From NCBI GenBank assembly GCA_033720695.1, contig JAWWCA010000081.1, positions 1 to 14,483 on the forward strand: a stretch of DNA of 14,483 nt, given 5' to 3'. Origin of the DNA: DATGQT01 sp033720695. Its GTDB lineage: Bacteria > Bacteroidota > Rhodothermia > Rhodothermales > Rubricoccaceae. A model generated the notes under the pieces. The model was not told the DNA's origin. It made no database searches and saw only the letters and a list, made by a program, of their open reading frames with translations. How positions within the stretch are numbered: position 1 is the stretch's first letter; each line of letters opens with the position of its first letter. Position numbers and translations under genes: made by a program. Shown here piece by piece: positions 6,215 through 14,404 of this stretch.

Positions 6215-9121
6215 ATGCCCCGACGGACGTCCCTCCGCCTGCTCGCCCTCCTCGCGCTCGGCCCGCTCCTCGCAGCCGGCGCCCACGCCCAGGGCAGCCT
6301 CGACGTCACGTTCCGATTCCTCCCGGACCTCACGCCGCCGCCCATCGAGCCGGTGGAGCGCGCGTTCGTGCCTGGCTCCTTCAACGACTGGGGACCCAAC
6401 ACCGACGGCCAGATCTCGCCGGGCGCCCCGTCGCAGATGACCTACGTCGAGGCGGAGGACGAGTACCGCTACACGATCGCGCTCGCCCCGGGCGAGCACT
6501 TCTACAAGATCCACTACCACCGCAACGGCTCGGGCACCGACTACGAGTGGATCACCGACCCCCTCGCTCAGGACCCCTGCACCTACGGCCAGTTCGGCTC
6601 GGACTGCCGCGTCGAGGTGGCCGACCCCATGGCCTTCCAGCTCGCCCGTGAGCGGAACGCCGGCAACGAGGTCTTCGCCGTCTCGGCCGGCCTCTTCGGG
6701 TCCCAGGACTTCACCAGCATCGAGTTCCAGATCGGCGACGGGCCCCTCCAGGACGGCCTCCCGTTCTTCGACGACGCCACGGGCCTCTTCCGCTACGAGC
6801 TGCCCGCGCCGGTCCCTGCACCGGGCTACTTCCGCCTCCGGGCCACCGACGCCCTCGGCCGCACCGTCGAGGACGCCGTCGGCTTCGTCCCGCCCGACGT
6901 CGTGGACCGCGCCCGCCCAACCGGGCTCCCCGACGGCATCACCTACGTCAACGACACGACGGTTCGCCTCTCGCTCTTCGCCCCCCAGAAGAGCTTCGTC
7001 CACGTCATCGGCGAGTTCAACGACTGGACCGCCGACGACAACAGCCTGCTCTTCCGCGACGCCGACGGCGCCGACCCCTTCACGACCGACTCCCTCTGGT
7101 GGTGGATCGAGATCGACGGCCTCACGCCCGGCGAGGAGTACGCCTTCCAGTACCTCGTCGACGGCGAGCTGCGCGTGACCGACCCCTACGTCGAGAAGGT
7201 GCTCCACCCCTTCGACGACGACTTCATCCCGGAGGTCACCTACCCCAACCTCAAGCCTTATCCCGAGGGCCAGCGCGAGATCGTGGGCGTGCTCCAGCCC
7301 GGCAAGCCCGACTACGACTGGCAGTCGGACGGCTACGAGCGCCCGGCGCTGGAGGACCTCGTCATCTACGAGCTCCTCGTCCGCGACTTCATCGAGCGCC
7401 ACGACTACCAGACCCTCGTCGACACCCTCGACTACCTCGACCGCCTCGGCGTCACGGCGATCGAGCTGATGCCGGTCTCGGAGTTCGACGGCAACATCAA
7501 CTGGGGCTACGCCCCCGCCTTCGTCTTCGCGCCCGACAAGTTCTACGGCCCCGAGGAGGAGCTGAAGCGGTTCATCGACGAGTGCCACCTCCGCGGCATC
7601 GCTGTCCTCCTCGACGTGGTCTACAACCACGCCACCGGCCAGAGCCCGCTCATCCGGCTCTACAACGAGGGCGACTACGGCCCGCCCACGCCCGACAACC
7701 CCTGGGCCAACCCGACGGCGCGCCACCCCTTCAACGTCTTCTACGACCTCAACCACGAGAGCGCCGCGACGCAGCACTGGCTCGACCGCGTGAACGCCCA
7801 CTGGATCGAGGAGTACCGCGTCGACGGCTACCGCTTCGACCTCTCGAAGGGGTTCGTCCAGACCTGCAACGGCGGGATCTGCACCGACGGCAACTGGAGC
7901 CAGTACAACCCCGGCCGCATCGCCCTCCTCAAGCGGATGGCCGATCAGATCTGGGACGTCGACGACGAGACCTACGTGGTCCTGGAGCACTTCGCAGCCA
8001 ATAACGAGGAGCAGGAGCTCGCCGCCTACGGCCGCGACCAGGGGCTCCCGGGCATGCTGCTCTGGCACAACCTGAACCGGCCCTACAGCCAGGCCGCCAT
8101 GGGCTACCTCAACGACGGCGGCTTCTCGTCCGACCTCTCCTCCACGTACCCGCCGAACCGCGGGATGCCCGTCACCGGCCTCGTCACCTACATGGAGAGC
8201 CACGACGAGCAGTGGCTGATGTACCGCCTCCGCGCCTACGGCCCCCAGGAGGACGACTACGACGTCCGCGAGCTCAACACGGCGGTGCACCGCCTCAAGC
8301 TCGCCGCCTCGTTCTTCCTCACCGTGCCCGGTCCGCGCATGATCTGGCAGTTCGGCGAGCTCGGCTACGGCTGGGGCGAGTCCGGCGAGCAGTGCCTCCG
8401 CGAGGCCGGCGACGACTGCCCGCCCGAGGCCCCCGGCCGCACCGACCCCAAGCCCATCCGCTGGGACTACCAGGACGACTGGCGCCGCGACCACCTCTAC
8501 CAGGTCTACGACGCCCTCCTCCGCCTCCGCAACGACTACAACGTCTTCACCAGCCCCGACACCGAGGTGGACCTCAGCGTCGGCCAGGGCAACCCCGGCC
8601 GCCGCATCAAGCTCTCCCTCGACGGCACCCAGGTCGTCATCCTCGGAAACTTCGGGCTGGAAGAGCGGGCCGTCTTCCCCGAGTTCCACCAGACGGGGAC
8701 GTGGTACGAGTTCTTCACCGACGAGGAGATCGAGGTCACGAACACGAACGACCCGTTCATCCTCAAGCCCGGCGAGGCCCGCATCTACTCCACCGTGGAC
8801 TTCCCCTCGCCGCCGGCCGGCATCTATGCCGTGCCCGTCGAGGACGACACGCGGCCGGTGGCCTTCCGCCTCGACGGCCCGGCCCCCAACCCGTTCTCGA
8901 CCGCGACGACGCTGGCCTTCGCCGTGCCCGAGCCGGGCGACGTGCAGCTGGAGGTGTTCGACCTCCTCGGCCGCCGCGTGGCCGTCCTCGTCAGCGAGCC
9001 GCTCCCGGCCGGGAGCTACCGCGCCGAGCTGAGCGCCGCGGGCCTCCCGAGCGGCGTCTACGTCGTCCGCCTCGCCGCCGCCGGCCAGAGCGCCACCACC
9101 AAGCTCACCCTCACCCGCTAG
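6215..9121 (+). CDS. T9SS-exported GH13 alpha-glucan hydrolase with N-terminal binding modules
   Basis: A 968-residue enzyme predicted to act on alpha-1,4 and/or alpha-1,6 glucans outside the cell. A signal peptide covers about residues 1-26 (ends AGAHAQ). An NDW-type starch-binding-like module lies at about 27-135 (GSFNDWG), an Ig-like segment at about 146-230, and a CBM48/E-set-like module at about 240-345 (GEFNDWT). The GH13 barrel spans about 380-770. Its conserved regions are visible: I (DVVYNHA, D467), II (GYRFDLSKGF, nucleophile D542), III (VVLEHF, acid/base E591) and IV (MESHDEQ, D664), so the triad is intact. A beta domain and a type A sorting domain (PNPF at 891-894, LEVFDLLGRRVAVL, final Arg) complete it. 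Six of seven cysteines form close pairs (122/131, 551/556, 727/735), consistent with disulfides in an exported protein. Amylase versus pullulanase specificity cannot be read from the motifs. It starts 14 bases after a terminator-like hairpin, and the next gene follows by 19 bases. Confidence 0.88.
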   Translation: MPRRTSLRLLALLALGPLLAAGAHAQGSLDVTFRFLPDLTPPPIEPVERAFVPGSFNDWGPNTDGQISPGAPSQMTYVEAEDEYRYTIALAPGEHFYKIHYHRNGSGTDYEWITDPLAQDPCTYGQFGSDCRVEVADPMAFQLARERNAGNEVFAVSAGLFGSQDFTSIEFQIGDGPLQDGLPFFDDATGLFRYELPAPVPAPGYFRLRATDALGRTVEDAVGFVPPDVVDRARPTGLPDGITYVNDTTVRLSLFAPQKSFVHVIGEFNDWTADDNSLLFRDADGADPFTTDSLWWWIEIDGLTPGEEYAFQYLVDGELRVTDPYVEKVLHPFDDDFIPEVTYPNLKPYPEGQREIVGVLQPGKPDYDWQSDGYERPALEDLVIYELLVRDFIERHDYQTLVDTLDYLDRLGVTAIELMPVSEFDGNINWGYAPAFVFAPDKFYGPEEELKRFIDECHLRGIAVLLDVVYNHATGQSPLIRLYNEGDYGPPTPDNPWANPTARHPFNVFYDLNHESAATQHWLDRVNAHWIEEYRVDGYRFDLSKGFVQTCNGGICTDGNWSQYNPGRIALLKRMADQIWDVDDETYVVLEHFAANNEEQELAAYGRDQGLPGMLLWHNLNRPYSQAAMGYLNDGGFSSDLSSTYPPNRGMPVTGLVTYMESHDEQWLMYRLRAYGPQEDDYDVRELNTAVHRLKLAASFFLTVPGPRMIWQFGELGYGWGESGEQCLREAGDDCPPEAPGRTDPKPIRWDYQDDWRRDHLYQVYDALLRLRNDYNVFTSPDTEVDLSVGQGNPGRRIKLSLDGTQVVILGNFGLEERAVFPEFHQTGTWYEFFTDEEIEVTNTNDPFILKPGEARIYSTVDFPSPPAGIYAVPVEDDTRPVAFRLDGPAPNPFSTATTLAFAVPEPGDVQLEVFDLLGRRVAVLVSEPLPAGSYRAELSAAGLPSGVYVVRLAAAGQSATTKLTLTR

Positions 9122-9140
9122 CCCGCGCCGGTTCGCTCTG

Positions 9141-11072
9141 ATGGTTCCGACCCCACGCCACAGCCACGTCTCGCTCCCCCCATCGCTCCGGGCCGTCCGG
9201 ACGGCAGGCGTGGTGGGCCTCTTCGCCCTCCTCGTCGGGTGCGCCGACGCGCAGGCGCCGGCCGGGGAGGGGAGCGGCCCCGTCGCCGAGAACGTCCCCG
9301 ACTGGGCGACCGACGCCGTCTTCTACCAGATCTTCCCCGAGCGCTTCCGCAACGGCGACCCGAGCAACGACCCCACGCGGGCCTCGCTCGAGTTCCCCGT
9401 CGACGGGCGCGTGCCCGCGTCGTGGCAGATCTCGCCCTGGACCGGCGACTGGTACGCCCGCGACGCCTGGGAGGAGGAGAAGGGCGACGACTTCTACGAG
9501 CACGGCGTCTTCGACCGCCGCTACGGCGGGGACCTCCAGGGCGTCATCGACGAGCTCGACTACCTCGCCGACCTCGGCATCAACGCGATCTACTTCAACC
9601 CCGTCTTCTACGCCCGCTCCCTCCACAAGTACGACGGCAACACGTTCCACCACGTCGACCCCCACTTCGGGCCGGACCCCGCGGGCGACTTCGCGCTCAT
9701 GGCTGAGGAGACGAGCGACCCCGACACCTGGCACTGGACGGAGGCCGACAAGCTCTTCCTCGAGCTGATCGAGCAGGCCCGCGCTCGCGGCATCCGCGTC
9801 GTCATCGACGGCGTCTTCAACCACACCGGCCGCGACTTCTTCGCCTTCGAGGACCTCCGCGAGCGGCAGCAGGACTCGCCCTACGCCGACTGGTACATCG
9901 TCCGCGCCTTCGACGACCCGGCCACGCCCGAGAACGAGTTCGACTACAAGGGCTGGTGGGACGTGGACACGCTGCCGGAGTTCGCCGACACCGAGGACGG
10001 CCTCGACCTCCACCCCGGCCCCAAAGCCTACGTCTTCGACGCGACCGCCCGCTGGATGGACCCCGACGGCGACGGCGACCCCTCGGACGGCATCGACGGG
10101 TGGCGGCTCGACGTGGCGAACGAGGTGCCGATCCAGTTCTGGGTGGACTGGAACGCGCACGTCCGCGACCTCAACCCCGAGGCCTATACCGTCACGGAGC
10201 TGTGGGAGGAAGGCGACGACTTCCTCCGCGAGGGCGGCTTCTCGGCCACGATGAACTACCACGCCTTCGCCTACCCCGTGAAGGGCTTCCTGATCGATGG
10301 CGAGGCGACGCCTGGCCAGTTCGCCGAGATGCTGAACGAGCGGCGCGAGAGCTACCACCCCGCCTTCCGCCCCGCCAACCAGAACCTCGTCGACTCCCAC
10401 GACACCGACCGCCTCGCGTCGATGATCGTCAACGCGAAGCGGCTGCCCTACGAGAACGCCGAGCGCTACGACTTCGACGTCGGCAGCCGCGTCTCGCCGC
10501 GCTGGAACGAAGCCGTGCTCGTCCGCGCGCCGACCGAGGCGGAGCGCGAGATCCAGCGGCTCGTGGCGCTGTTCCAGATGACGTACGTCGGCGCGCCGAT
10601 GATCTACTACGGGACGGAGGCCGGGATGTGGGGCGCCGACGACCCCGACGACCGCATGCCGATGGTGTGGCCGGACCTGGCGTACGACCCGCAGTGCGCC
10701 GACCCCCTCGGCCGCGAGCGTGCCTGCGACGAGGTCGCCTTCGACCACGACCTCCACGCCTTCTACCAGGCCGCCATCGCCCTCCGCAACGAGCACCCCG
10801 CCCTCCGCCGCGGTGACTTCCGCGTGCTCCTCACCGACGACGACCGCGACCTCTTCGCCTTCGCCCGCACGCATGGCGACGACGCGTTCGTCGTCGTGAT
10901 GAACCGCTCCGACGCGGCGCACAGCGTGCGTGTGGAGAAGCCGGCGGCGGGCCGCTACGGGTCCGTCTTCACGACGACCGACGAGCCCTCCCGCGTGCAG
11001 GACGACGCCCAGGGGTTGGTCCTGGAGGTCCCCCCACGCACGGGCCTCGTCCTCCATCGCACCGGCGCCTGA
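9141..11072 (+). CDS. GH13 lipoprotein, neopullulanase/cyclomaltodextrinase-like
   Basis: A 643-residue enzyme. After a basic n-region and hydrophobic core, a lipobox (LVGC, Cys34) predicts lipid anchoring. The mature protein starts the catalytic domain almost at once (DAVFYQIFPERFRNGD, about residues 58-73), without the N-terminal CBM34 module found in many neopullulanases. GH13 region I is VVIDGVFNHTG (D223), II is GWRLDVANE (nucleophile D324), III is VTELW (acid/base E353) and IV is NLVDSHDTDR (D421), so all catalytic residues are present. An Asp/Gly-rich loop (DPDGDGDPSDG, 307-317) precedes region II and probably binds calcium. A short C-terminal beta domain covers about 565-643. The family cleaves maltodextrins, cyclodextrins or pullulan to maltose, panose or glucose. 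Lying between the exported amylase and the importer, 2 bases before the binding-protein gene, it probably trims oligosaccharides before uptake. Whether it faces the periplasm or the cell surface is not decided by the sequence. Confidence 0.88.
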   Translation: MVPTPRHSHVSLPPSLRAVRTAGVVGLFALLVGCADAQAPAGEGSGPVAENVPDWATDAVFYQIFPERFRNGDPSNDPTRASLEFPVDGRVPASWQISPWTGDWYARDAWEEEKGDDFYEHGVFDRRYGGDLQGVIDELDYLADLGINAIYFNPVFYARSLHKYDGNTFHHVDPHFGPDPAGDFALMAEETSDPDTWHWTEADKLFLELIEQARARGIRVVIDGVFNHTGRDFFAFEDLRERQQDSPYADWYIVRAFDDPATPENEFDYKGWWDVDTLPEFADTEDGLDLHPGPKAYVFDATARWMDPDGDGDPSDGIDGWRLDVANEVPIQFWVDWNAHVRDLNPEAYTVTELWEEGDDFLREGGFSATMNYHAFAYPVKGFLIDGEATPGQFAEMLNERRESYHPAFRPANQNLVDSHDTDRLASMIVNAKRLPYENAERYDFDVGSRVSPRWNEAVLVRAPTEAEREIQRLVALFQMTYVGAPMIYYGTEAGMWGADDPDDRMPMVWPDLAYDPQCADPLGRERACDEVAFDHDLHAFYQAAIALRNEHPALRRGDFRVLLTDDDRDLFAFARTHGDDAFVVVMNRSDAAHSVRVEKPAAGRYGSVFTTTDEPSRVQDDAQGLVLEVPPRTGLVLHRTGA

Positions 11073-11074
11073 CG

Positions 11075-12451
11075 ATGCGGCGGCTCCTCCTCGGCCTCGC
11101 CTGCGCGATCCTGGCGTCCCTGGTCACGGGATGCGGGGCGGAGGATGACCGCGTCCACCTCACGATCTGGCATCAGAAGACCGGGGCCGAGCGCGTGTTC
11201 TTCGACGAGGTGATCGCGCGGTACAACGCCCAGCGCGAGGACGTCGTCGTCGAGCCGCTGTATCGCGAGACCGAGGAGCTCCGCAACCTCTTCGTCATCG
11301 CCGCCGTGGGCGGCCAGGGGCCGGATCTCATCTTCGGGCCGGCCGACAACGTGGGCGTCCTCGCCCTGACGGAGACGCTGATGCCGCTCGACGAGGTGCT
11401 CGGAGACGAGGCCCTCGCGCAGTTCTCCGACGACGGCATCGTGCGGTGGTCCGAGGCGGCGGGGGCCGAGGGGCCGCCGTGGCTCGTGGCCGACCAGGTG
11501 GGCAACCACCTCGTCTACGTCTACAACCGCGAGCTCCTGCCCGAGCCCCCGGAGACGACCGACGCCCTCGTCGACGCCCTCCAGCGCCTCACCGTCGACA
11601 CGAACGGCGACGGACGCGCCGACCAGTACGGGCTGACGTGGAACTACCGGGAGCCGTTCTTCTTCATCCCCTTCCTCACCGGCTTCGGCGGGTGGGTGAT
11701 GGACGACGAGGGGAACCCCACGCTCGACACCGAGGCCACGGTCGAGGCCATCCGGTTCGTCCTCGACCTCCGCGACCGCTACGGCGTCATCCCCGCCGAG
11801 AGCGACTACGACGTGGCCGAGACCCTGTTCAAGGAGGGCCGCGCCGCGAGCATCATCAACGGCCCCTGGGCGTGGTCCGGCTACGGCGACTCCGGCATCG
11901 ACTACGCGATCGCGCCGCTCCCGGTCGTGACCGAAACCGGCCTCCCCGCCGCGCCGATGGTGGCGCCCAAGGGCTACTCCGTCAACGTGAACGTGGACGA
12001 GGAGAAGCTGCCCTACGTGCGCGACCTCCTGCTGTACCTCACCGGTCCCGAGGTGCAGCGCGAGATGGCCGAGACGCTCAAGACGATCCCGACGATCCCG
12101 TCCGTGCGTGAGGCCGTGGCCGCCAGCGGCGACCCGGTGCTGGAGGCGTCCATCGAGGCGCTGGAGGCGGGGCGGATGATGCCCGTCGAGCCGCAGCTGC
12201 GCCAGATCTGGGACGGCACGCGCGGGCCCTACCAGCTGGTCATGAACGGGGCCGTGACGCCCGAGGAGGGGGCAGCGCTGATGCAGGCCGAGGTCGAAAA
12301 GCGCATCGCCGACACCTTCCTCGAGAGCGAGGGCGACGCCGGCCGCTCGTTCCTCGTGGCGGGGCTCCTCCTCGTGGCGGCCCTCTCGTTCTGGTTCGGC
12401 CTCCGGCCGCTCTGGCGTCGCCGCCAGCATCGCGCCCTCCAACCGGCCTAG
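11075..12451 (+). CDS. malE: Maltodextrin-type ABC substrate-binding protein with C-terminal membrane anchor
   Basis: A 458-residue extracellular solute-binding protein (family 1). The N-terminus has a lipobox-like LVTGC (Cys20) followed by GAEDD. The binding fold follows, with LTIWHQKTGAE near the start of the mature protein, a PDLIFGPADN segment at about 83-92, and the typical FKEGRAASIINGPWAW stretch at 252-267. The unusual part is the C-terminus: a hydrophobic helix at about 425-443 (FLVAGLLLVAALSFWFG), then an Arg-rich tail (RPLWRRRQHR). By the positive-inside rule this places the tail in the cytoplasm. Ordinary MalE proteins are soluble or only lipid-anchored. The stop is followed by one codon and then the MalF ATG in the same frame. 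Substrate assignment to maltodextrins rests on the adjacent GH13 genes and the MalF/MalG partners; the protein itself shows only a sugar-binding-type fold. Confidence 0.85.
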   Translation: MRRLLLGLACAILASLVTGCGAEDDRVHLTIWHQKTGAERVFFDEVIARYNAQREDVVVEPLYRETEELRNLFVIAAVGGQGPDLIFGPADNVGVLALTETLMPLDEVLGDEALAQFSDDGIVRWSEAAGAEGPPWLVADQVGNHLVYVYNRELLPEPPETTDALVDALQRLTVDTNGDGRADQYGLTWNYREPFFFIPFLTGFGGWVMDDEGNPTLDTEATVEAIRFVLDLRDRYGVIPAESDYDVAETLFKEGRAASIINGPWAWSGYGDSGIDYAIAPLPVVTETGLPAAPMVAPKGYSVNVNVDEEKLPYVRDLLLYLTGPEVQREMAETLKTIPTIPSVREAVAASGDPVLEASIEALEAGRMMPVEPQLRQIWDGTRGPYQLVMNGAVTPEEGAALMQAEVEKRIADTFLESEGDAGRSFLVAGLLLVAALSFWFGLRPLWRRRQHRALQPA

Positions 12452-12454
12452 CCC

Positions 12455-13462
12455 ATGCTCGAAGCCAAACCGACGACGGCCGGGCTGGAGGCCCGCGAGC
12501 GCACGAAGGAGCAGGCCGGGCAGGGCGCCCCGGTGGCCTCGCCCGACGGCCGCGCGGCGCCTCGGCGCGGACGGGGCGAAGCGTGGCGCCACCGGCTCTT
12601 CCTCTTCGCCCTCCTCGGGCCGACGGTCGCGGTGGTGCTGGCCGTGGTGGCGTACCCGTTCGTCTACAACGTGGTGCTGTCGCTCTCGAACATGAACCTG
12701 TACCACATCCGCGACTGGGAGCTCATCGGCTTCGCGCAGTACGCGGCGGTGTTCCAGGAGCCCGCGTTCTGGGCCGTCTTCCTCAAGACGCTCATCTGGA
12801 CCCTCGTCAACGTCGTCTTCCACGTCGGCATCGGCGTGTTCCTGGCCGTGCTCTTGAACGAGAAGTTCGTCCGGGGGAAGCCGGCATGGCGGGTGCTCCT
12901 GATCCTGCCGTGGGCGCTGCCGCAGTACATCACGGCGCTGACGTGGCGCGGCATGTTCAACTTCGAGTACGGCGCCGTCAACCTCTTCCTGACGAAGTTC
13001 CTCCACGCCGGGCCGGTGGCGTGGCTGACGAGCCCGACCGAGGCGTTCATCGCGGCGATCCTGACGAACGTCTGGCTCGGCTTCCCCTTCATGATGGTGG
13101 TCGCCCTCGGCGGCCTCCAGTCGATCCCCCAGGAGCTCTACGAGGCGGCCGACGTGGACGGCGCCGGGGCGTGGCGGAAGTTCCGGACCATCACGGTCCC
13201 GCTCCTCCGCCCGGTCATGATCCCGGCCATCACGCTCGGCGTCGTGTGGACGTTCAACAACATCAACGTGGTGTGGCTGGTCTCGAACGGCGGCGAGCCC
13301 AACGACCAGACGCACATCCTGGTCTCCTACGTCTACGAGGCCGCCTTCCAGATGTACCGGTTCGGCTGGGCCGCGGCCCTGTCGATGGTGATCTTCGGCG
13401 TCCTGTTCATCTTCACCCAGGTGCTCCTCAAGAAGACGAACGCCACCGAGGCGGCGTACTGA
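12455..13462 (+). CDS. malF: Maltodextrin-type ABC transporter permease, MalF-like
   Basis: A 335-residue inner-membrane permease of the CUT1 carbohydrate family. A hydrophilic, basic N-terminal tail of about 47 residues is followed by six predicted membrane helices at about 48-70, 106-133, 146-165, 195-220, 250-276 and 303-325. The EAA loop that contacts the ATPase is at about 230-253 (EAADVDGAGAWRKF, TVPLLRP). It has six helices and lacks the two extra helices and large periplasmic loop of enteric MalF, as many bacterial homologues do. It would pair with the MalG-like protein to form the channel. It begins 3 bases after the binding-protein stop, in the same frame, and ends 1 base before malG, so translational coupling is likely. 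No Shine-Dalgarno sequence is evident. Confidence 0.92.
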   Translation: MLEAKPTTAGLEARERTKEQAGQGAPVASPDGRAAPRRGRGEAWRHRLFLFALLGPTVAVVLAVVAYPFVYNVVLSLSNMNLYHIRDWELIGFAQYAAVFQEPAFWAVFLKTLIWTLVNVVFHVGIGVFLAVLLNEKFVRGKPAWRVLLILPWALPQYITALTWRGMFNFEYGAVNLFLTKFLHAGPVAWLTSPTEAFIAAILTNVWLGFPFMMVVALGGLQSIPQELYEAADVDGAGAWRKFRTITVPLLRPVMIPAITLGVVWTFNNINVVWLVSNGGEPNDQTHILVSYVYEAAFQMYRFGWAAALSMVIFGVLFIFTQVLLKKTNATEAAY

Positions 13463-13463
13463 G

Positions 13464-14312
13464 ATGGCCCAGCAACCCGTCACCGCGAAGCGGCTCATGG
13501 CCATGGCCGGCACCTACGCCGTCCTCGCCCTCTTCGCCTTCATCGCCGTCTACCCCATCACGCAGATCGTCACGATCTCGCTGCGGCCGGGCGACCAGCT
13601 GCTCTCGACCTCGCTCGCCCTCATCCCCGAGGGCGCCACGCTCGACAACTTCCGCGAGCTGTTCACCGAGACGGCGTTCCTCCGCTGGCTGTTCAACTCC
13701 GTCGTCGTCTCGCTCGTCGTCACGGCTACGGGCGTGGCGCTGGCCTCGACGGCCGGCTACGCGCTCTCCCGCTTCCCCTTCCGGGGGCGCGGCGCCATGC
13801 TGAGCGGGCTGCTCGTGACCCAGATGTTCCCCGCGACGATGCTGCTGCTCCCGCTCTACGTCGTCCTCATCGCGCTCGAGCTGCTCAACTCCTACCTCGG
13901 CATCATCGTGATCTACACGGCGACGGCGCTCCCGTTCTGCGTGTGGCAGATGAAGGGGTACTACGACACCATCCCGGTGGCCCTCGAAGAGGCCGCCCGC
14001 ATCGACGGGTGCTCGCCGTGGCAGGCCTTCACGAAGGTGGTCTTCCCGCTCGCCGCGCCCGCCCTCGTCATCACGGCGCTGTTCTCGTTCATGACGGCGT
14101 GGAACGAGTACGTCGTCGCGAACGTGGTGCTTCAGGACACCGCGATGTTCACGCTCCCGCTCGGCCTCAAGATGTTCCAGGGCTCGATGACCACGCAGTG
14201 GGGGCTGTATGCGGCGGGCGCCCTCGTGGTCTCGGTCCCCGTGATCCTCCTCTTCCTCCTCCTCAGCCGCTACCTCATTTCCGGCCTCACCCTCGGCGCC
14301 GTGAAAGGCTAG
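13464..14312 (+). CDS. malG: Maltodextrin-type ABC transporter permease, MalG-like
   Basis: A 282-residue inner-membrane permease of normal MalG length. Helix 1 is at about residues 15-40, helices follow across about 75-97 and 112-140, then further helices at about 143-165, 200-222 and 247-270. The EAA loop is at 176-199 (EAARIDGCSPWQAF, VVFPLAAP), and the C-terminus has the usual YLISGLTLGAVKG. Together with the upstream MalF-like protein it would form the translocation path for maltodextrins, driven by the ATPase whose gene begins at 14405. The ATG lies 1 base after the malF stop, which fits translational coupling. Nothing is truncated or odd. Confidence 0.93.
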   Translation: MAQQPVTAKRLMAMAGTYAVLALFAFIAVYPITQIVTISLRPGDQLLSTSLALIPEGATLDNFRELFTETAFLRWLFNSVVVSLVVTATGVALASTAGYALSRFPFRGRGAMLSGLLVTQMFPATMLLLPLYVVLIALELLNSYLGIIVIYTATALPFCVWQMKGYYDTIPVALEEAARIDGCSPWQAFTKVVFPLAAPALVITALFSFMTAWNEYVVANVVLQDTAMFTLPLGLKMFQGSMTTQWGLYAAGALVVSVPVILLFLLLSRYLISGLTLGAVKG

Positions 14313-14388
14313 AGGATGGAGGATGGCGAGTAGAGGATGGACGCCTACCCTCTCGCCTACCACCGGACCTCGCCCGCCATCCTCCATC
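14312..14388 (+). repeat. Inverted repeat with GAGGATGG direct repeats between malG and malK
   Basis: A 14-bp perfect inverted repeat (GATGGAGGATGGCG at 14315-14328 and its complement at 14375-14388) flanks a 46-nt loop. The octamer GAGGATGG occurs three times (14312-14319, 14319-14326, 14333-14340), and CGCCTAC twice (14342-14348, 14354-14360). The first half is purine-rich and the second pyrimidine-rich on the + strand. A smaller internal pairing (AGAGG 14332-14336 with CCTCT 14349-14353) is possible. There is no T-run. It could be a dispersed palindromic repeat, an mRNA processing or stability element, or an attenuator before malK. Confidence 0.55.
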
Positions 14389-14404
14389 TCCAACACTCCA
14401 GACC

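Noticed and set aside
3787..6402. Very long minus-strand open frame (871 codons) opposite the PorV-like and starch-binding genes
   Set aside because: It crosses two clear genes and a hairpin-rich gap, its translation is low-complexity Val/Glu/Gly/Asp/Arg-rich with no domain motif, and such antisense frames are expected where third codon positions are almost all G or C.
6200..8689. Minus-strand open frame of 829 codons opposite the GH13 gene
   Set aside because: Same low-complexity Glu/Val/Gly composition, and the + strand frame has intact GH13 motifs, signal peptide and sorting domain.
11132..11152. Acidic residues after the MalE lipobox (CGAEDD) as a surface lipoprotein export signal
   Set aside because: It loosely resembles Bacteroidota acidic export signals, but the C-terminal membrane helix and the ABC partner role argue for the inner membrane, so surface export was not claimed.
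13441..13475. GAGGCGG before malG as a Shine-Dalgarno site
   Set aside because: It lies inside the malF coding end in GC-rich codons, is far from an ideal match in spacing, and other genes in the window lack such sites.
9111..13513. Overlapping long minus-strand frames opposite the second GH13 and the ABC transporter genes
   Set aside because: They mirror strongly supported + strand genes and show no recognisable protein features; they are a product of GC-rich codon use.
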